A stretch of 64,000 nucleotides of DNA. Source: Gammaproteobacteria bacterium (GTDB lineage Bacteria; Pseudomonadota; Gammaproteobacteria; Pseudomonadales; Ketobacteraceae). Numbering within the stretch: the stretch's first letter is position 1; each line of letters starts with the position of its first letter. The DNA lies in the NCBI GenBank assembly GCA_013178375.1, contig JABLXQ010000035.1, positions 1-64,000 on the forward strand. The letters are read 5' to 3'. The notes under the pieces are model-generated. The model was not told the DNA's origin. It saw only the letters and a list, made by a program, of their open reading frames with translations, and searched no databases. Made by a program: the position numbers and the translations under genes. Positions 52,505 to 61,841 of this stretch are shown one piece after another.

Positions 52505-53242
52505 TTAATAGCTCTCAATCCCGAATACCTGCCGGTAAAAAATCGCAAAGGCCACCGCCATCATCGGTATGGTCCAGATCAAGCCGAGCCCCAGCGGAAT
52601 CATGCTCACCACCATGATCACCAGCAGAACGAGATAGAAGCCGAACACGGTGAACCACTTCTTGGTGATCGCCTTGCGCGAGGCTTCCAACGCTTCCCAG
52701 GGGCTCAGACCGCGGTCCACCACCAGCGGCACTGTCAGGATATAGGCCACCGACAGATAGATGCCGGGAATGATGAACAGCATGAATCCGATGAAGATCA
52801 TGATGTTCATCAGGATCGCGGTGATCAGCAGGCTGCCGGTTTTGCCGAGGCAGGAAAACAGGTCGCCAAAGCTGACTTCGTGACCCTGGATATGCTTGAC
52901 GCACATGATGAAGATGCCGCCGACGAAAGGCAGGATCACCGCCATCAATGCGATCTGCACCACGAATTGCAGCACAATGCTGGCGGCGGAGATGGTTTCA
53001 CCGGTCTGCCCGGTCAGCGCCATGATGACGCCCAGGATCATGATGAACACAAACATCACGATATACAGCAGAATGCCCGCCCCCAGCACATAACGCTTGA
53101 TCCCTTTCGTTTTCTGCCAGGCTTCGGAAATCACATCGCCGATCGCCAGCTGGTAGTCACCGGCAATGCCTGCCTGCAGCGCGTCGGGATTGCCTGCCGT
53201 GTTCACCAGCGACGCCGAAGGGGTGGAATAGTTGTTGCCCAC
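52505..53242 (-). CDS. Polytopic membrane protein, DUF975/BPSS1780-like
   Basis: A 245-residue protein with a soluble N terminus (to about 50) and five or six transmembrane helices (about 52-78, 86-110, 130-160, 165-180, 205-235), including the LFSCLGKTGSLLITAILMN and WEALEASRKAITKKW segments typical of this membrane family. GTG 53242 is taken as the start because GGAG stands seven bases upstream; the open frame continues to 53338 without another signal. Function unknown; similar proteins may influence membrane protein insertion or stress response. Confidence 0.72.
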   Translation of the reverse strand: MGNNYSTPSASLVNTAGNPDALQAGIAGDYQLAIGDVISEAWQKTKGIKRYVLGAGILLYIVMFVFIMILGVIMALTGQTGETISAASIVLQFVVQIALMAVILPFVGGIFIMCVKHIQGHEVSFGDLFSCLGKTGSLLITAILMNIMIFIGFMLFIIPGIYLSVAYILTVPLVVDRGLSPWEALEASRKAITKKWFTVFGFYLVLLVIMVVSMIPLGLGLIWTIPMMAVAFAIFYRQVFGIESY

Positions 53243-53359
53243 TAGGAAACTCCTTGTCGTTGCAATTGAAAATGAGGTTGATCGCCGATTCAGTATAGCG
53301 GGGAACTTCATCATTTCCGGTGCAGGAGTTTTGTGCACTTTTTCACTTCGGGAATGGCA

Positions 53360-54724
53360 TCACCGCAAGAGCAGCGTCACCACCAGCCCCGCTCCGGCGC
53401 AGGCGGCGATCACTTCCATCACGGTGCGTTTGAAGTGGAACAGCGCGACGGCGGCAGCCAGGGCAATCATGGCCGACATCCAGTCGAACGCGCCCGCGAA
53501 TCCCTGCGGCCACAGCACGTGATAGCCGAAGAACAGCGCCAGATTGATAACCACGCCCACTACCGCAGCGGTAATGGCGGTGAGCGGTGCGGTGAATTTC
53601 AGGTCGCCGTGGGTGGATTCAACGAGGGGAGCGCCGATCAGGATGAACAGGAACGAGGGCAGGAAGGTGAACCAGGTGACCAGTGTCGCCGCTGCCGCGC
53701 CGGCCAGAAAAAGTGCGTCCGGGCCGAACAGGGATTTCACATAACCGCCAACAAAACCGACGAAGGCCACCACCATGATCAGCGGTCCCGGCGTGGTTTC
53801 CCCCAGGGCAAGGCCGTCGATCATTTGCGTGGGCGTGACCCAGCCGTAATGCGTCACCGCACCCTGGTACACGTAGGGCAGCACCGCATAGGCGCCACCG
53901 AAGGTGAGCAGTGCCGCTTTCGTAAAGAACCAGCCCATCTGGGTGAAGGTGTGATCCCAGCCCAGGCTCAGGGTGAGTGCGGCCATGGGCAGCAACCACA
54001 GCAATGCGCCGATGATCAGCAGGGCCACCAGGCGGGGCCAACGGAAGCGGGTGTGGGCGGGCGGCGGCGTGGTGTCATCGATGATGGCCGGGCCGAAGGA
54101 TTTGCTGGCACTGCCGTGACCGCCGCCGACCTTGAAGTGGTCCGGCATCAGGCGCCCGCCCAGATAGCCGATCAGGGCGGCCCCCAGCACGATAGCGGGA
54201 AACGGCACGTTCAACGCGAATATAGCCACGAACGAGGCGGCCGCGATGCCCCACAGAATATTGTTTTTCAGCGCCCGGGTGCCGATGCGGTGGGCCGCCT
54301 GCACCACGATGGCGGTGACTGCCGGTTTGATGCCGTAGAACAGCCCCGCCACCAGTGGCAGTTCGCCGAACGCAATGTAAATCCAGGACAATGCAATCAG
54401 GATCAGCAGTGACGGCAGCACGAACAATCCCCCCGCCACGATACCGCCCCAGCTGCGGTGCATCAGCCAGCCGATATAGGTGGCCAGCTGTTGCGCCTCC
54501 GGCCCTGGCAGCACCATGCAGTAATTCAGTGCATGCAGGAAGCGCCGTTCCGACAGCCAGCGCTGCCGTTCCACCAGTTCGCTGTGCATGATGGCGATTT
54601 GCCCCGCGGGCCCGCCGAAACTGATAAAACCCAGCTTGAGCCAGAAACGGAATGCCTGCCAGAAGCTGATCGGGGGCGGCGGAGTGGCGTCGGTGAGGGG
54701 GGACGGGGTGGACGATGACTGCAT
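53360..54724 (-). CDS. chrA: Chromate transporter, ChrA family (fused two-domain form)
   Basis: The long-chain ChrA form of 454 residues: two homologous halves, the first opening FWLKLGFISFGGPAGQIAIM with the conserved GGPAGQ motif, the second TKAALLTFGGAYAVLPYV with GGAYAVLP. It expels chromate from the cytoplasm; relatives with no chromate context also exist. Hydrophilic linker at about residues 200-225. No chrB regulator is nearby. Next on the same strand after 84 bases is an exoD gene. Confidence 0.92.
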   Translation of the reverse strand: MQSSSTPSPLTDATPPPPISFWQAFRFWLKLGFISFGGPAGQIAIMHSELVERQRWLSERRFLHALNYCMVLPGPEAQQLATYIGWLMHRSWGGIVAGGLFVLPSLLILIALSWIYIAFGELPLVAGLFYGIKPAVTAIVVQAAHRIGTRALKNNILWGIAAASFVAIFALNVPFPAIVLGAALIGYLGGRLMPDHFKVGGGHGSASKSFGPAIIDDTTPPPAHTRFRWPRLVALLIIGALLWLLPMAALTLSLGWDHTFTQMGWFFTKAALLTFGGAYAVLPYVYQGAVTHYGWVTPTQMIDGLALGETTPGPLIMVVAFVGFVGGYVKSLFGPDALFLAGAAAATLVTWFTFLPSFLFILIGAPLVESTHGDLKFTAPLTAITAAVVGVVINLALFFGYHVLWPQGFAGAFDWMSAMIALAAAVALFHFKRTVMEVIAACAGAGLVVTLLLR

Positions 54725-54808
54725 TCAGCGAGGCTCCCGATCAGAACACAAAGGTGAGGCGGCCAGTGTAACCCGGTTCAATGGCAGGTAAATGCGGGCG
54801 AGCCGCGT

Positions 54809-55423
54809 TCACTGCAGGATTTCGGTGACCAGGAACAGCGCCGCTTGCAGCAGTGCGAACACCACGCCTGACACCACGACGGAAGCGGATACAGCAACGG
54901 CCAGGCCGAGCAACACCCACACACCGTCCCGCGCCACCACGCCCAGGCTCATCAGGGAAATGCCCAGTGCCGGCAGGATATTGCCCAGCGGAATCGGCAG
55001 CACCAGCACGCAGGCCATCAGCAGGCACACCAGCCCCACCAGGTATTCCATCGGCGGCAGCGTGGCGACGATCAGACGCGGGCGCAGCAGTTTTTCCGCC
55101 CGCTCCAGCCAGGGCGCCATGCGCTGGATCAGGGCCTGGAAATCCTGCCGGGCCATGGAGCGCCGGGTGATGATCTCCGGCAGCCAGGGCTTGAGACCGA
55201 AGGTGAGCTGGGCCGCCAGAAAGATCAGCGGCGCGCCGAGAATGCCCGACAATCCGGGCGGTGCCGGCAGCACGTTGGGAAAAGCGAATACGAACAGCAA
55301 TGCGCCGATGGCACGGTCACCCAGGGCGGTGAGCAGGTCGCTGATGGCGACCCTCTCCAGGCGCGCGTCATCGGCCAGCGTGCGGAGAATCGCGGAAAGG
55401 GCGGGTTTGGGGCTGTGGGGCAT
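54809..55423 (-). CDS. exoD: ExoD-family exopolysaccharide synthesis membrane protein
   Basis: The 204-residue product matches the Rhizobium ExoD family: an N-terminal cytosolic helix (LRTLADDARLERVAISDLL), GDRAIGALLFVFAFPNVLP in the first membrane hairpin, then helices about 120-160 and 165-200. ExoD is needed for succinoglycan production and alkaline tolerance in Sinorhizobium; the role elsewhere is not defined. No polysaccharide genes are adjacent. The symbol is by family only. Confidence 0.85.
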   Translation of the reverse strand: MPHSPKPALSAILRTLADDARLERVAISDLLTALGDRAIGALLFVFAFPNVLPAPPGLSGILGAPLIFLAAQLTFGLKPWLPEIITRRSMARQDFQALIQRMAPWLERAEKLLRPRLIVATLPPMEYLVGLVCLLMACVLVLPIPLGNILPALGISLMSLGVVARDGVWVLLGLAVAVSASVVVSGVVFALLQAALFLVTEILQ

Positions 55424-55475
55424 GGTGCGGTTCCGGTTACTGCTGGTTCAGGGGCACAAGCTTACGCTATTGGTT

Positions 55476-56609
55476 TCATCCGTAGGGATTTTCCTGGAAT
55501 GCGGCCTGGATCTCCAGCAGCGGCTGTTCGTTGTCGATCAACGCGCTGACGCAGTCCGCATCCAGCTTGACCCCCGCCAGGGATCGCAACTTGGCGAAGG
55601 CCGCCGCGTTGGTCCAGGCTGGCTTGTAGGGGCGCCGGCTGGTCAGGGCGTCAAACACATCGGCAACCGCCACGATACGCGCTTCGATGGGGATCTCGTC
55701 GCCCGCCAACCCTTCCGGATAACCCGAGCCATCGACCGCCTCGTGATGATGCAGGGCGATGTTCCGCAGCATCTCCACATGGGTGACACCGTTCAAACCG
55801 TAATTCAGCAACAGCTTGTCGATCATCTTGCGCCCTTCCCGGGAATGGGTGCGCATGATGCTGTATTCAGCGTCGTCGAGCGGGCCTTCCTTCAGCAGAA
55901 TGCGATCCGGAATGGCCAGCTTGCCCAGATCGTGCAGTGGCGCGAACAGGAAAACGTGCTCGATGTACTGGTCATCGAAACCAAACCGGCTGGCGAGGTT
56001 TTTTGCGATCAGGCGCGCATAACGCGACATCCGCTCCAGGTGGCAACCGGTCTCCGGGTCGCGGGAGTGTGTGAGATCCAGCGCCGACCGGATGGTGGCG
56101 AGCATGGTGCGCACATTGGTGCGCTCGTTATAGATCAGCAGCGCGATCATGTGACCGATCACATCCAGTTCGTTGAGTACACGATTGGTGAAGACATCGG
56201 TCATATGGGAGTTGAAAAATACAAAGCCGAAAAAATTGCCTTCCCACACCATGGGCAAGGTATAGCTTGAACGATAACCGCTGGCGTATATGACGCGAGT
56301 ATGTTCGTGATCGACATCATTGTAGATGGAGAGATCATTCACCACGCGCGGCTGTCCGCTGGTGATGATGTTGTGCAGGGAATGACAGCTGGCCAGCTTG
56401 GCGGAATAATGAGTCAGCGGGCTTGCTTCCCGGCTGCTGAAGGCGAAGGTGCGCAGGTCATCCGTATCGGCGTCGTACAGGGCGACCGCAAGGCGGGTCA
56501 CGAACGGCATGTGTGTCTGCATCACACCGTGCATGAACTGCAATTTTCCCCCAATGGAATTCGCATCGTTCAGGCCAGTCCAGCGATCGGTATGCGGAGT
56601 GTTCTCCAT
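55476..56609 (-). CDS. GAF-HD-GYP cyclic-di-GMP phosphodiesterase
   Basis: A soluble protein of 377 residues. The GAF domain spans about 20-165; the HD-GYP domain about 185-370 with LHDLGKLAIPDRIL (His226-Asp227), THSREGRKM, HHHEAVDGSGYPEGLAG (Gly-Tyr-Pro at 296-298) and VAVADVFDALTSRRPYK. All metal ligands appear intact, so hydrolysis of cyclic-di-GMP to GMP is expected. The GAF domain probably gates activity; the ligand is unknown. It diverges from fumC, with a poly-C tract in the 168-base gap between them. Confidence 0.93.
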   Translation of the reverse strand: MENTPHTDRWTGLNDANSIGGKLQFMHGVMQTHMPFVTRLAVALYDADTDDLRTFAFSSREASPLTHYSAKLASCHSLHNIITSGQPRVVNDLSIYNDVDHEHTRVIYASGYRSSYTLPMVWEGNFFGFVFFNSHMTDVFTNRVLNELDVIGHMIALLIYNERTNVRTMLATIRSALDLTHSRDPETGCHLERMSRYARLIAKNLASRFGFDDQYIEHVFLFAPLHDLGKLAIPDRILLKEGPLDDAEYSIMRTHSREGRKMIDKLLLNYGLNGVTHVEMLRNIALHHHEAVDGSGYPEGLAGDEIPIEARIVAVADVFDALTSRRPYKPAWTNAAAFAKLRSLAGVKLDADCVSALIDNEQPLLEIQAAFQENPYG

Positions 56610-56777
56610 TCTGATATTCCAGAGACAATGGGTGCTTGCCAGTAACTATAGCAGGCGCTGCCGATTCCCAACGGTTGGCAGAAGTGAGGTATATTTTCCC
56701 TACCCCCCCCGTCATTCACAAGGAAGCGACATGAAGCCGGATCGGTTGCAAATTCTCCAGTGGTTCAGGTGGTCATC

Positions 56778-58166
56778 ATGAGCAGCCTGCGTACTGAAAA
56801 AGATTCTCTCGGCCCCGTAGAGGTTCCTGCTGATTGCCTGTGGGGCGCGCAGACCCAGCGTTCCCTTGAGCATTTCGCCATCTCCACCGAGCGCATGCCG
56901 GATGAATTCATTCAGGCCCTCGCGGCCGTCAAGCTGGCCTGCACCAAGGTGAACCGGGATCTGGGCCTGCTGCCGGAAAGCCATGCCAACGCTATCATGG
57001 ATGCGGCCGGCGAAGTGATGATCGGCCAGCATTTCAGGGAATTCCCGCTGTCCATCTGGCAAACCGGTTCCGGCACGCAGACCAACATGAACATGAACGA
57101 AGTGCTGGCCAACCGCGCGTCGGAACTGCTGGGCGGTGAACGTGGTGAACTGCGCCGGGTGCATCCCAATGATCAGGTGAATATGGGGCAATCGTCGAAT
57201 GACGTGTTTCCCACAGCGATGCATCTGGCGGCGGCGCGGGGCGTGTTCCTTTTGCTGCTGCCCGCCCTGTCGGTTCTGCAGAAAGCGCTGGCGGCCAAGT
57301 CCGCTGCGTTTGCTGACATCATCAAGATCGGCCGCACCCATTTGCAGGATGCCACCCCGCTGACACTGGGACAGGAATTTTCCGGCTACGCCGCCCAGCT
57401 CGACCAGGCCCGCGCGCTGATCGAGCACACGCTGCCGGCGATTTATCCTTTGGCCATCGGTGGCACGGCGGTGGGAACCGGCCTCAACACCCATCCGGAA
57501 TTCGGCGCGCGGGTGGCGGCGGAGCTGGCGGTGATCCACGGACTGCCCTTCAACAGCGCCGATAACAAGTTTGCCGCACTGGCGGCCCACGACGGGCTGG
57601 TGGCAGTGCACGGTTCGCTGAAAACGCTGGCGGTGGCACTGATGAAAATTGCCAACGATGTGCGCTGGCTGGCATCGGGGCCGCGCTCGGGCCTGGGTGA
57701 AATCAGCCTGCCGGAAAACGAGCCCGGCAGTTCCATCATGCCCGGCAAGGTCAACCCGACCCAGTGCGAGGCACTGACGATGCTGTGCTGCCAGGTCATG
57801 GCCAACGATGTTGCCATCAGCATTGGCGGCGCGTCCGGCAATTTCGAACTCAATGTTTTCAAGCCGCTGATCCTGCACAACCTGCTGCAGAGTATTCGTC
57901 TGCTGACGGATGGCATGCGCAGTTTCGAGGAGCATTGCGTGCGCGGCATAGAAGCGCGGCGCGACCGGATTGCGGAACACCTGGAGCAGTCACTGATGCT
58001 GGTGACCGCGCTGGCGCCCCATATTGGCTATGACCGGGCGGCGAAGATTGCGCAGCGTGCGCACCATGAAGGCACTACGTTGCGCGAGGCGGCACTGGCG
58101 AGCGGAGGCGTGACGGCGGAACAGCTGGATGAATGGTTGCGGCCGGAGGGGATGCTGGGTTCCTGA
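56778..58166 (+). CDS. fumC: Class II fumarase
   Basis: FumC reversibly hydrates fumarate to malate in the citric acid cycle; it is iron-free and stress tolerant. The 462-residue product has the superfamily signature [15 protein letters not shown], the substrate loop [14 protein letters not shown] and [19 protein letters not shown] with the catalytic histidine. Start: ATG 56778 rather than the in-frame ATG 56760, since homology begins near [17 protein letters not shown]. It is the last core-metabolism gene before the catabolic cluster of different composition, ending 10 bases before it. Confidence 0.96.
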   Translation: MSSLRTEKDSLGPVEVPADCLWGAQTQRSLEHFAISTERMPDEFIQALAAVKLACTKVNRDLGLLPESHANAIMDAAGEVMIGQHFREFPLSIWQTGSGTQTNMNMNEVLANRASELLGGERGELRRVHPNDQVNMGQSSNDVFPTAMHLAAARGVFLLLLPALSVLQKALAAKSAAFADIIKIGRTHLQDATPLTLGQEFSGYAAQLDQARALIEHTLPAIYPLAIGGTAVGTGLNTHPEFGARVAAELAVIHGLPFNSADNKFAALAAHDGLVAVHGSLKTLAVALMKIANDVRWLASGPRSGLGEISLPENEPGSSIMPGKVNPTQCEALTMLCCQVMANDVAISIGGASGNFELNVFKPLILHNLLQSIRLLTDGMRSFEEHCVRGIEARRDRIAEHLEQSLMLVTALAPHIGYDRAAKIAQRAHHEGTTLREAALASGGVTAEQLDEWLRPEGMLGS

Positions 58167-58176
58167 TGCTCTTGCG

Positions 58177-58389
58177 TCACTCCACTCCGTGGCCGTTGTT
58201 CTGTCTGAACTTCTGAAATGAAAACGGCCCGTGGTTGAGCACTGCGTCGATGCGGATCACGAAGTCGTCATCCTGCCTGCCGTCGCTCAATGCTTCACTG
58301 CGCAAGGCGCGCAGCGCCTGGATCCTGGCCTCGTGGAAGGCTCGGCCGGTCAGCGCGCGCAGCACCTCGGGGGGGACGGGATAGTTCAC
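58177..58389 (-). CDS. Small protein of unknown function, coupled to the acyl-CoA synthetase gene
   Basis: A GTG start at 58389 overlaps the acyl-CoA synthetase stop by four bases (GTGA), indicating translational coupling. The 70-residue product is helical and charged: PPEVLRALTGRAFHEARIQALRALR, then an acidic turn (SDGRQDDDFVIRIDAVL). It ends in NGHGVE. No family is recognised. It is the last gene of the minus-strand catabolic operon and abuts the fumC end. Confidence 0.55.
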   Translation of the reverse strand: MNYPVPPEVLRALTGRAFHEARIQALRALRSEALSDGRQDDDFVIRIDAVLNHGPFSFQKFRQNNGHGVE

Positions 58390-60359
58390 GGAGATCGTCT
58401 GCTTCCCGGCGTGTTGCCCGCCTCGGTTGTGACGGCGAAGGGGAACTGTCCCAGTACGCGGCGCACCTCGGCTTCTGCCGTATCACCGAGCACGACCTGA
58501 ACCACCATGCCCTTGCTCTTGTCATCGGCGACGTCGAGCGTCTGCACCTTGATGCCCGCTTCCGCCAGCGCGGCGGACAGCGCATCCTTCGCTTCCTGGT
58601 GTTTGAGGGCCGGCTTGAAGATCTTGCCGACGCCGGTCAGCGGCATCTGCTCGATGATGCGCACCGCTTTAGGCAGCGCCGCGCGCTCGGTGATGTCCTT
58701 CTTCAGGAACTCCGCCAGGTCGTGCTCGCTGACCTTGGCGCCCGCTTTGAGCTGCACATAGGCGACCGGCAGTTCGCCTGCGTGCACGTCCGGCCGACCC
58801 ACCGCGGCGGCGATCTCCACGGCGGGATGGCGATGCAGCGGCTCTTCGATGCTGGCGGGGTCGATGTTGTGGCCGCCGCGGATGATCAGCTCTTTCTTGC
58901 GACCGGTCAGCCAGAAGTAGCCCTCGGCGTCCTGGCGTGCGAGGTCACCGGTGTTGAGCCAGCGCTGACCGTCGCCGCAGTCGACCCAGAGACCCTTGTT
59001 CTGCTCCTCGAGCTTGTAGCCGTCGAAGACGTTGGGCCCGGAGATGACCAGCACGCCGACTTCGCCGACAGGGCAGTCGCGGACATAGGCACCGGCGTCG
59101 TCGAGCACGACGGCCTTCATCGACTGCCCCGGCACGCGCAGGCCGATGGAGCCGAGCCTGCGCTCGCCCAGCGGCGGGTTGACGCTGGACACGCAGGTGC
59201 CTTCGGTGAGTCCGTAGCCTTCGAGAATCTTCAGGCCGGTGCGCGCCTGGAAGTTGCGGAATACTTCGACCGGCATCGGCGCGGCGCCGCACAGGCCGTA
59301 CTCCAGCGAGCTGACATCGTGGCCCGCGACCGGCACTTGCAAGAGAGAGGCGTACAGCGTCGGCACGCCGCTGAAGAAGTTGATGCGGTGCTGAGCGACG
59401 ATTTCCCAGAAGCGCTGGACCACGCCGGGGCCGCGATAGCCCTGCGGCGTGCCGAGGACCACATGCGCGCCCTTGGAGAAGGGCAGCAGGCCGGTGACCA
59501 GCACGCCGTTGACGTGGAACAGCGGCAGGCCGCAGAAGACCACCTTGCCGGGGCCGACACTGGCGCCGAAGAACTGCGCGGCGCTCCAGGCGTTGGCGAC
59601 CTCGTTGCCATGGCGCCGCACCGCGATCTTGGGCAGGCCGGTGGTGCCCCCGGTGCAGAAGTACGACGACACGTCGGCGGCCGCGATCCGGCGGCCGCTC
59701 TGCAGGCCCGTCGCGTCCTGGCGGCGGATGCTCGCGCTGAAGTCATGCAACTCGACGCCGGTGGGTATTGCGCCGGCGACACCGGCACGCCCGTGAAGTC
59801 TGCGGACCTCGCGCTTCTGCGCGACCCACGCCAATGGCCTCTTGAGCCCACGTACGCGGTCGCCCAGATTGACCTGCACGACGTGCCGCAGGGAGGGCAC
59901 CTGCGCGAGGATGCCGCTGACCTTCGGCCACAGGTCGGTTCCCGGAAACGGCGCGAGCGTGACCAGCACGCTGGCGTTTGCGGCATTGAGCAGTTCGGCG
60001 ATGGCCGGCGCTTCCAGCAGCGGATTGACCGCGAAGACGATCCCTGTCGCTTCACCGCCCCAGATCGTGAAGTGCGTTTCCGGCAGGTTGGGCAGCACGA
60101 AGGCGAGGACCGTGTCCTTTGTCACGCCGATTTCATGGAAGAAGTTGGCGGTGCGGGTAATGTCTCCCAGCAGCGCCCGATAGCTCCAGGTCTCTGGCTT
60201 GCGGTGCTCGTCGGTCGTCAGGAAGAAGCTCAGCGCCGGCGCATCGGGATTCAGATTCGCGCCGCGGCGGATCATCTCGTAGGTGCTTGCCGGCAGGTCG
60301 GCGGGCAAGCCAGCGGCCTCCGCGCGCTCTACGTCGCGGATCGTTGTGATGCCATCCAT
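58386..60359 (-). CDS. Acyl-CoA synthetase (AMP-forming)
   Basis: The 657-residue ANL-family ligase activates a carboxylic acid as acyl-AMP, then acyl-CoA. Motifs seen: phosphate-binding CTGGTTGLPK (235-244), GYGLTEG, NTGDLARQD, the hinge GRKKELIIRGGHNIDP and a catalytic lysine near the C terminus in PLTGVGKIFKP. It carries extra residues at about 180-215 that shorter ligases lack. Substrate unknown; the operon (dioxygenase, amidohydrolase, MDR oxidoreductase) points to degradation of an aromatic or cyclic compound. It starts three bases after the stop of the short chimeric gene. Confidence 0.9.
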   Translation of the reverse strand: MDGITTIRDVERAEAAGLPADLPASTYEMIRRGANLNPDAPALSFFLTTDEHRKPETWSYRALLGDITRTANFFHEIGVTKDTVLAFVLPNLPETHFTIWGGEATGIVFAVNPLLEAPAIAELLNAANASVLVTLAPFPGTDLWPKVSGILAQVPSLRHVVQVNLGDRVRGLKRPLAWVAQKREVRRLHGRAGVAGAIPTGVELHDFSASIRRQDATGLQSGRRIAAADVSSYFCTGGTTGLPKIAVRRHGNEVANAWSAAQFFGASVGPGKVVFCGLPLFHVNGVLVTGLLPFSKGAHVVLGTPQGYRGPGVVQRFWEIVAQHRINFFSGVPTLYASLLQVPVAGHDVSSLEYGLCGAAPMPVEVFRNFQARTGLKILEGYGLTEGTCVSSVNPPLGERRLGSIGLRVPGQSMKAVVLDDAGAYVRDCPVGEVGVLVISGPNVFDGYKLEEQNKGLWVDCGDGQRWLNTGDLARQDAEGYFWLTGRKKELIIRGGHNIDPASIEEPLHRHPAVEIAAAVGRPDVHAGELPVAYVQLKAGAKVSEHDLAEFLKKDITERAALPKAVRIIEQMPLTGVGKIFKPALKHQEAKDALSAALAEAGIKVQTLDVADDKSKGMVVQVVLGDTAEAEVRRVLGQFPFAVTTEAGNTPGSRRSP

Positions 60360-60362
60360 GGT

Positions 60363-60680
60363 TTATCCCTCCTCGGCGATGCGGTTACGCTGCATGCCCA
60401 GGTCCACACGGCCGTCCGCCGAGCGGATGCTGGCCTCGACCATCTGGCCGGGCTTGAGGTATTGCGGGCGCTTGGACTGGACCTTGAAGAAAATCTCCCA
60501 CTTCTTCTTTTCCGGCAGCAGCGCGCTGTCGGTCTTCGAGCACGGCTTGAGGCCGAAATCACAGAGGAAGCGCTCGGCCAGCGCGAGGTCGGGGCGCTCG
60601 AAGATCAGGTGCGCGAGCGCGGTGGCCTTCACGATCGGATTCGGGTGGCGGGCGGGTTGTGGGGTGAGGAGCTGAGTCAT
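60363..60680 (-). pseudogene. Fused remnants of a VOC protein and a fumarylacetoacetate hydrolase-like protein
   Basis: The 105-residue reading frame seems to be two gene ends joined. Residues about 1-55 resemble the N terminus of a VOC-family protein (ATALAHLIFERPDLALAERFL). Residues about 57-105 resemble the C terminus of a fumarylacetoacetate hydrolase-family protein (WEIFFKVQSKRP, then YLKPGQMVEASIRSADGRVD and QRNRI). Each is far below the full length of its family (over 150 and over 250 residues). Such genes are often neighbours in catabolic clusters, so an in-frame deletion between them would explain it. It still has a start, stop and operon spacing (21 and 3 bases), so it may be translated. 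Assignment is from memory of the families. Confidence 0.6.
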
Positions 60681-60701
60681 GGGCGCGTGCTCTCTGGAGA
60701 A

Positions 60702-61802
60702 TCAGGATTTGGCGACGCGCGATTCAGCGGGAATCGAGCTTTCGCCGGAGGCCATTCGGACGATGATCTTGCCGTTCGCTTTGCCAAGCTCGCAGTATTC
60801 ATGCGCGGCGGCCAGATCCTTCAGTTCAAACATCCGGTCGATGTGAGGCCGTATCTGGCCGCGCTCCACCAGTTCGCGCACGGCGATCAGCGCCTCGGGC
60901 CGGGACTTGAAGGTGGACCAGTAATACCCTCCCACCCCCCGCTTCTTTGCACGTGCGCGGTTCTGGTTGAACTGGCGGAAGTTCCGCACCGCGCCCACCA
61001 CGAGGCCGGACTCGTCGAAGTTGGCGAGCAGCGGGTGGATCAGGGTAGTGAAGCGACCCTTGCCATCCTTGCGGAGAATGCCGAGCGTCTTCTCCTCAAG
61101 TGGACCACCGACGGTTTCCAGGGCCACGTCGCAGTTGGAAAGCCGGGTGGCATAGTCCTCGACCTGATAGTCAATGACGACATCGGCGCCCAGCGCGTGG
61201 ACGCTTTCCATCTGGTCCTTGCTGCAGGTCGTGGCCACCTGGGCGCCCCAGGCCTTGAGCAACTGGATTGCGAACGATCCGATGCCGCCGGCGCCGGCCT
61301 GGACGAAAACCTTCTTGCCCCTGGCGTTGTCGGCTGTCAATCCGGCCTTTGCCACCAGCGCATCCCAGACCGTGCAGGCGACATACGGAAGCGCCGCGGC
61401 CTCGGTGAAGGACAGCGAGCGCGGCTTGTGGACGACGTCGGCGGGCGTGGAGACGACCCAATCGGCATAAGCCCCCTGCGCCTTCGCCGCTGGCACGCCG
61501 TACACCGCATCGCCCACGGCGAGTCCCTTCACGTCGGGCGCGACGGCCGCGACCACGCCGGAAACATCGCGGCCGAGAACCAGCGGAAGCTCGAAGCCCC
61601 TCATCCTCGAGAGGGCGACCCGCCCGTAGCCTTTGCGCATACGGCAATCAATCGGGTTGACGGACGTCGCGTGCTGTCGGATGAGGATCTGCCCTTTGCG
61701 GAGTTCGGGCATTTTCATCGCTTCCAGCTTGAGAACGTCCGCGGCGGGGCCGTACCGGTGAATGATTGCGTGCTGCATGTATTGATCCTGATATTGGTTC
61801 AT
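60702..61802 (-). CDS. NAD(P)H:quinone oxidoreductase-like zinc-free MDR protein
   Basis: A 366-residue medium-chain dehydrogenase/reductase. The N-terminal catalytic fold has ATSVNPIDCRMRKGYG and LVLGRDVSGVVAAVAPDV; the nucleotide fold has FVQAGAGGIGSFAIQLLKAW. The cysteines and histidines of zinc alcohol dehydrogenases are missing, which places it with quinone reductases, enoyl reductases and the RTN4IP1-like branch. It would reduce an activated double bond or quinone in the catabolic pathway. Second intact gene of the minus-strand operon in the window. Confidence 0.9.
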   Translation of the reverse strand: MNQYQDQYMQHAIIHRYGPAADVLKLEAMKMPELRKGQILIRQHATSVNPIDCRMRKGYGRVALSRMRGFELPLVLGRDVSGVVAAVAPDVKGLAVGDAVYGVPAAKAQGAYADWVVSTPADVVHKPRSLSFTEAAALPYVACTVWDALVAKAGLTADNARGKKVFVQAGAGGIGSFAIQLLKAWGAQVATTCSKDQMESVHALGADVVIDYQVEDYATRLSNCDVALETVGGPLEEKTLGILRKDGKGRFTTLIHPLLANFDESGLVVGAVRNFRQFNQNRARAKKRGVGGYYWSTFKSRPEALIAVRELVERGQIRPHIDRMFELKDLAAAHEYCELGKANGKIIVRMASGESSIPAESRVAKS

Positions 61803-61841
61803 GCCTGATTGACTATAGGTCTTTGCGGGGCCGATTTACGA

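Noticed and set aside
56700-56712. Run of C between the HD-GYP gene and fumC as a phase-variation tract
   Set aside because: It is short and lies in a gap, not in a frame or between clear promoter boxes; too little to support switching.
58290-61808. A 1172-codon open frame on the plus strand
   Set aside because: It lies entirely antisense to the acyl-CoA synthetase, chimeric and MDR genes, whose families are clear. GC-rich third positions of those genes keep the opposite strand free of stops, and the translation is low in hydrophobic structure.
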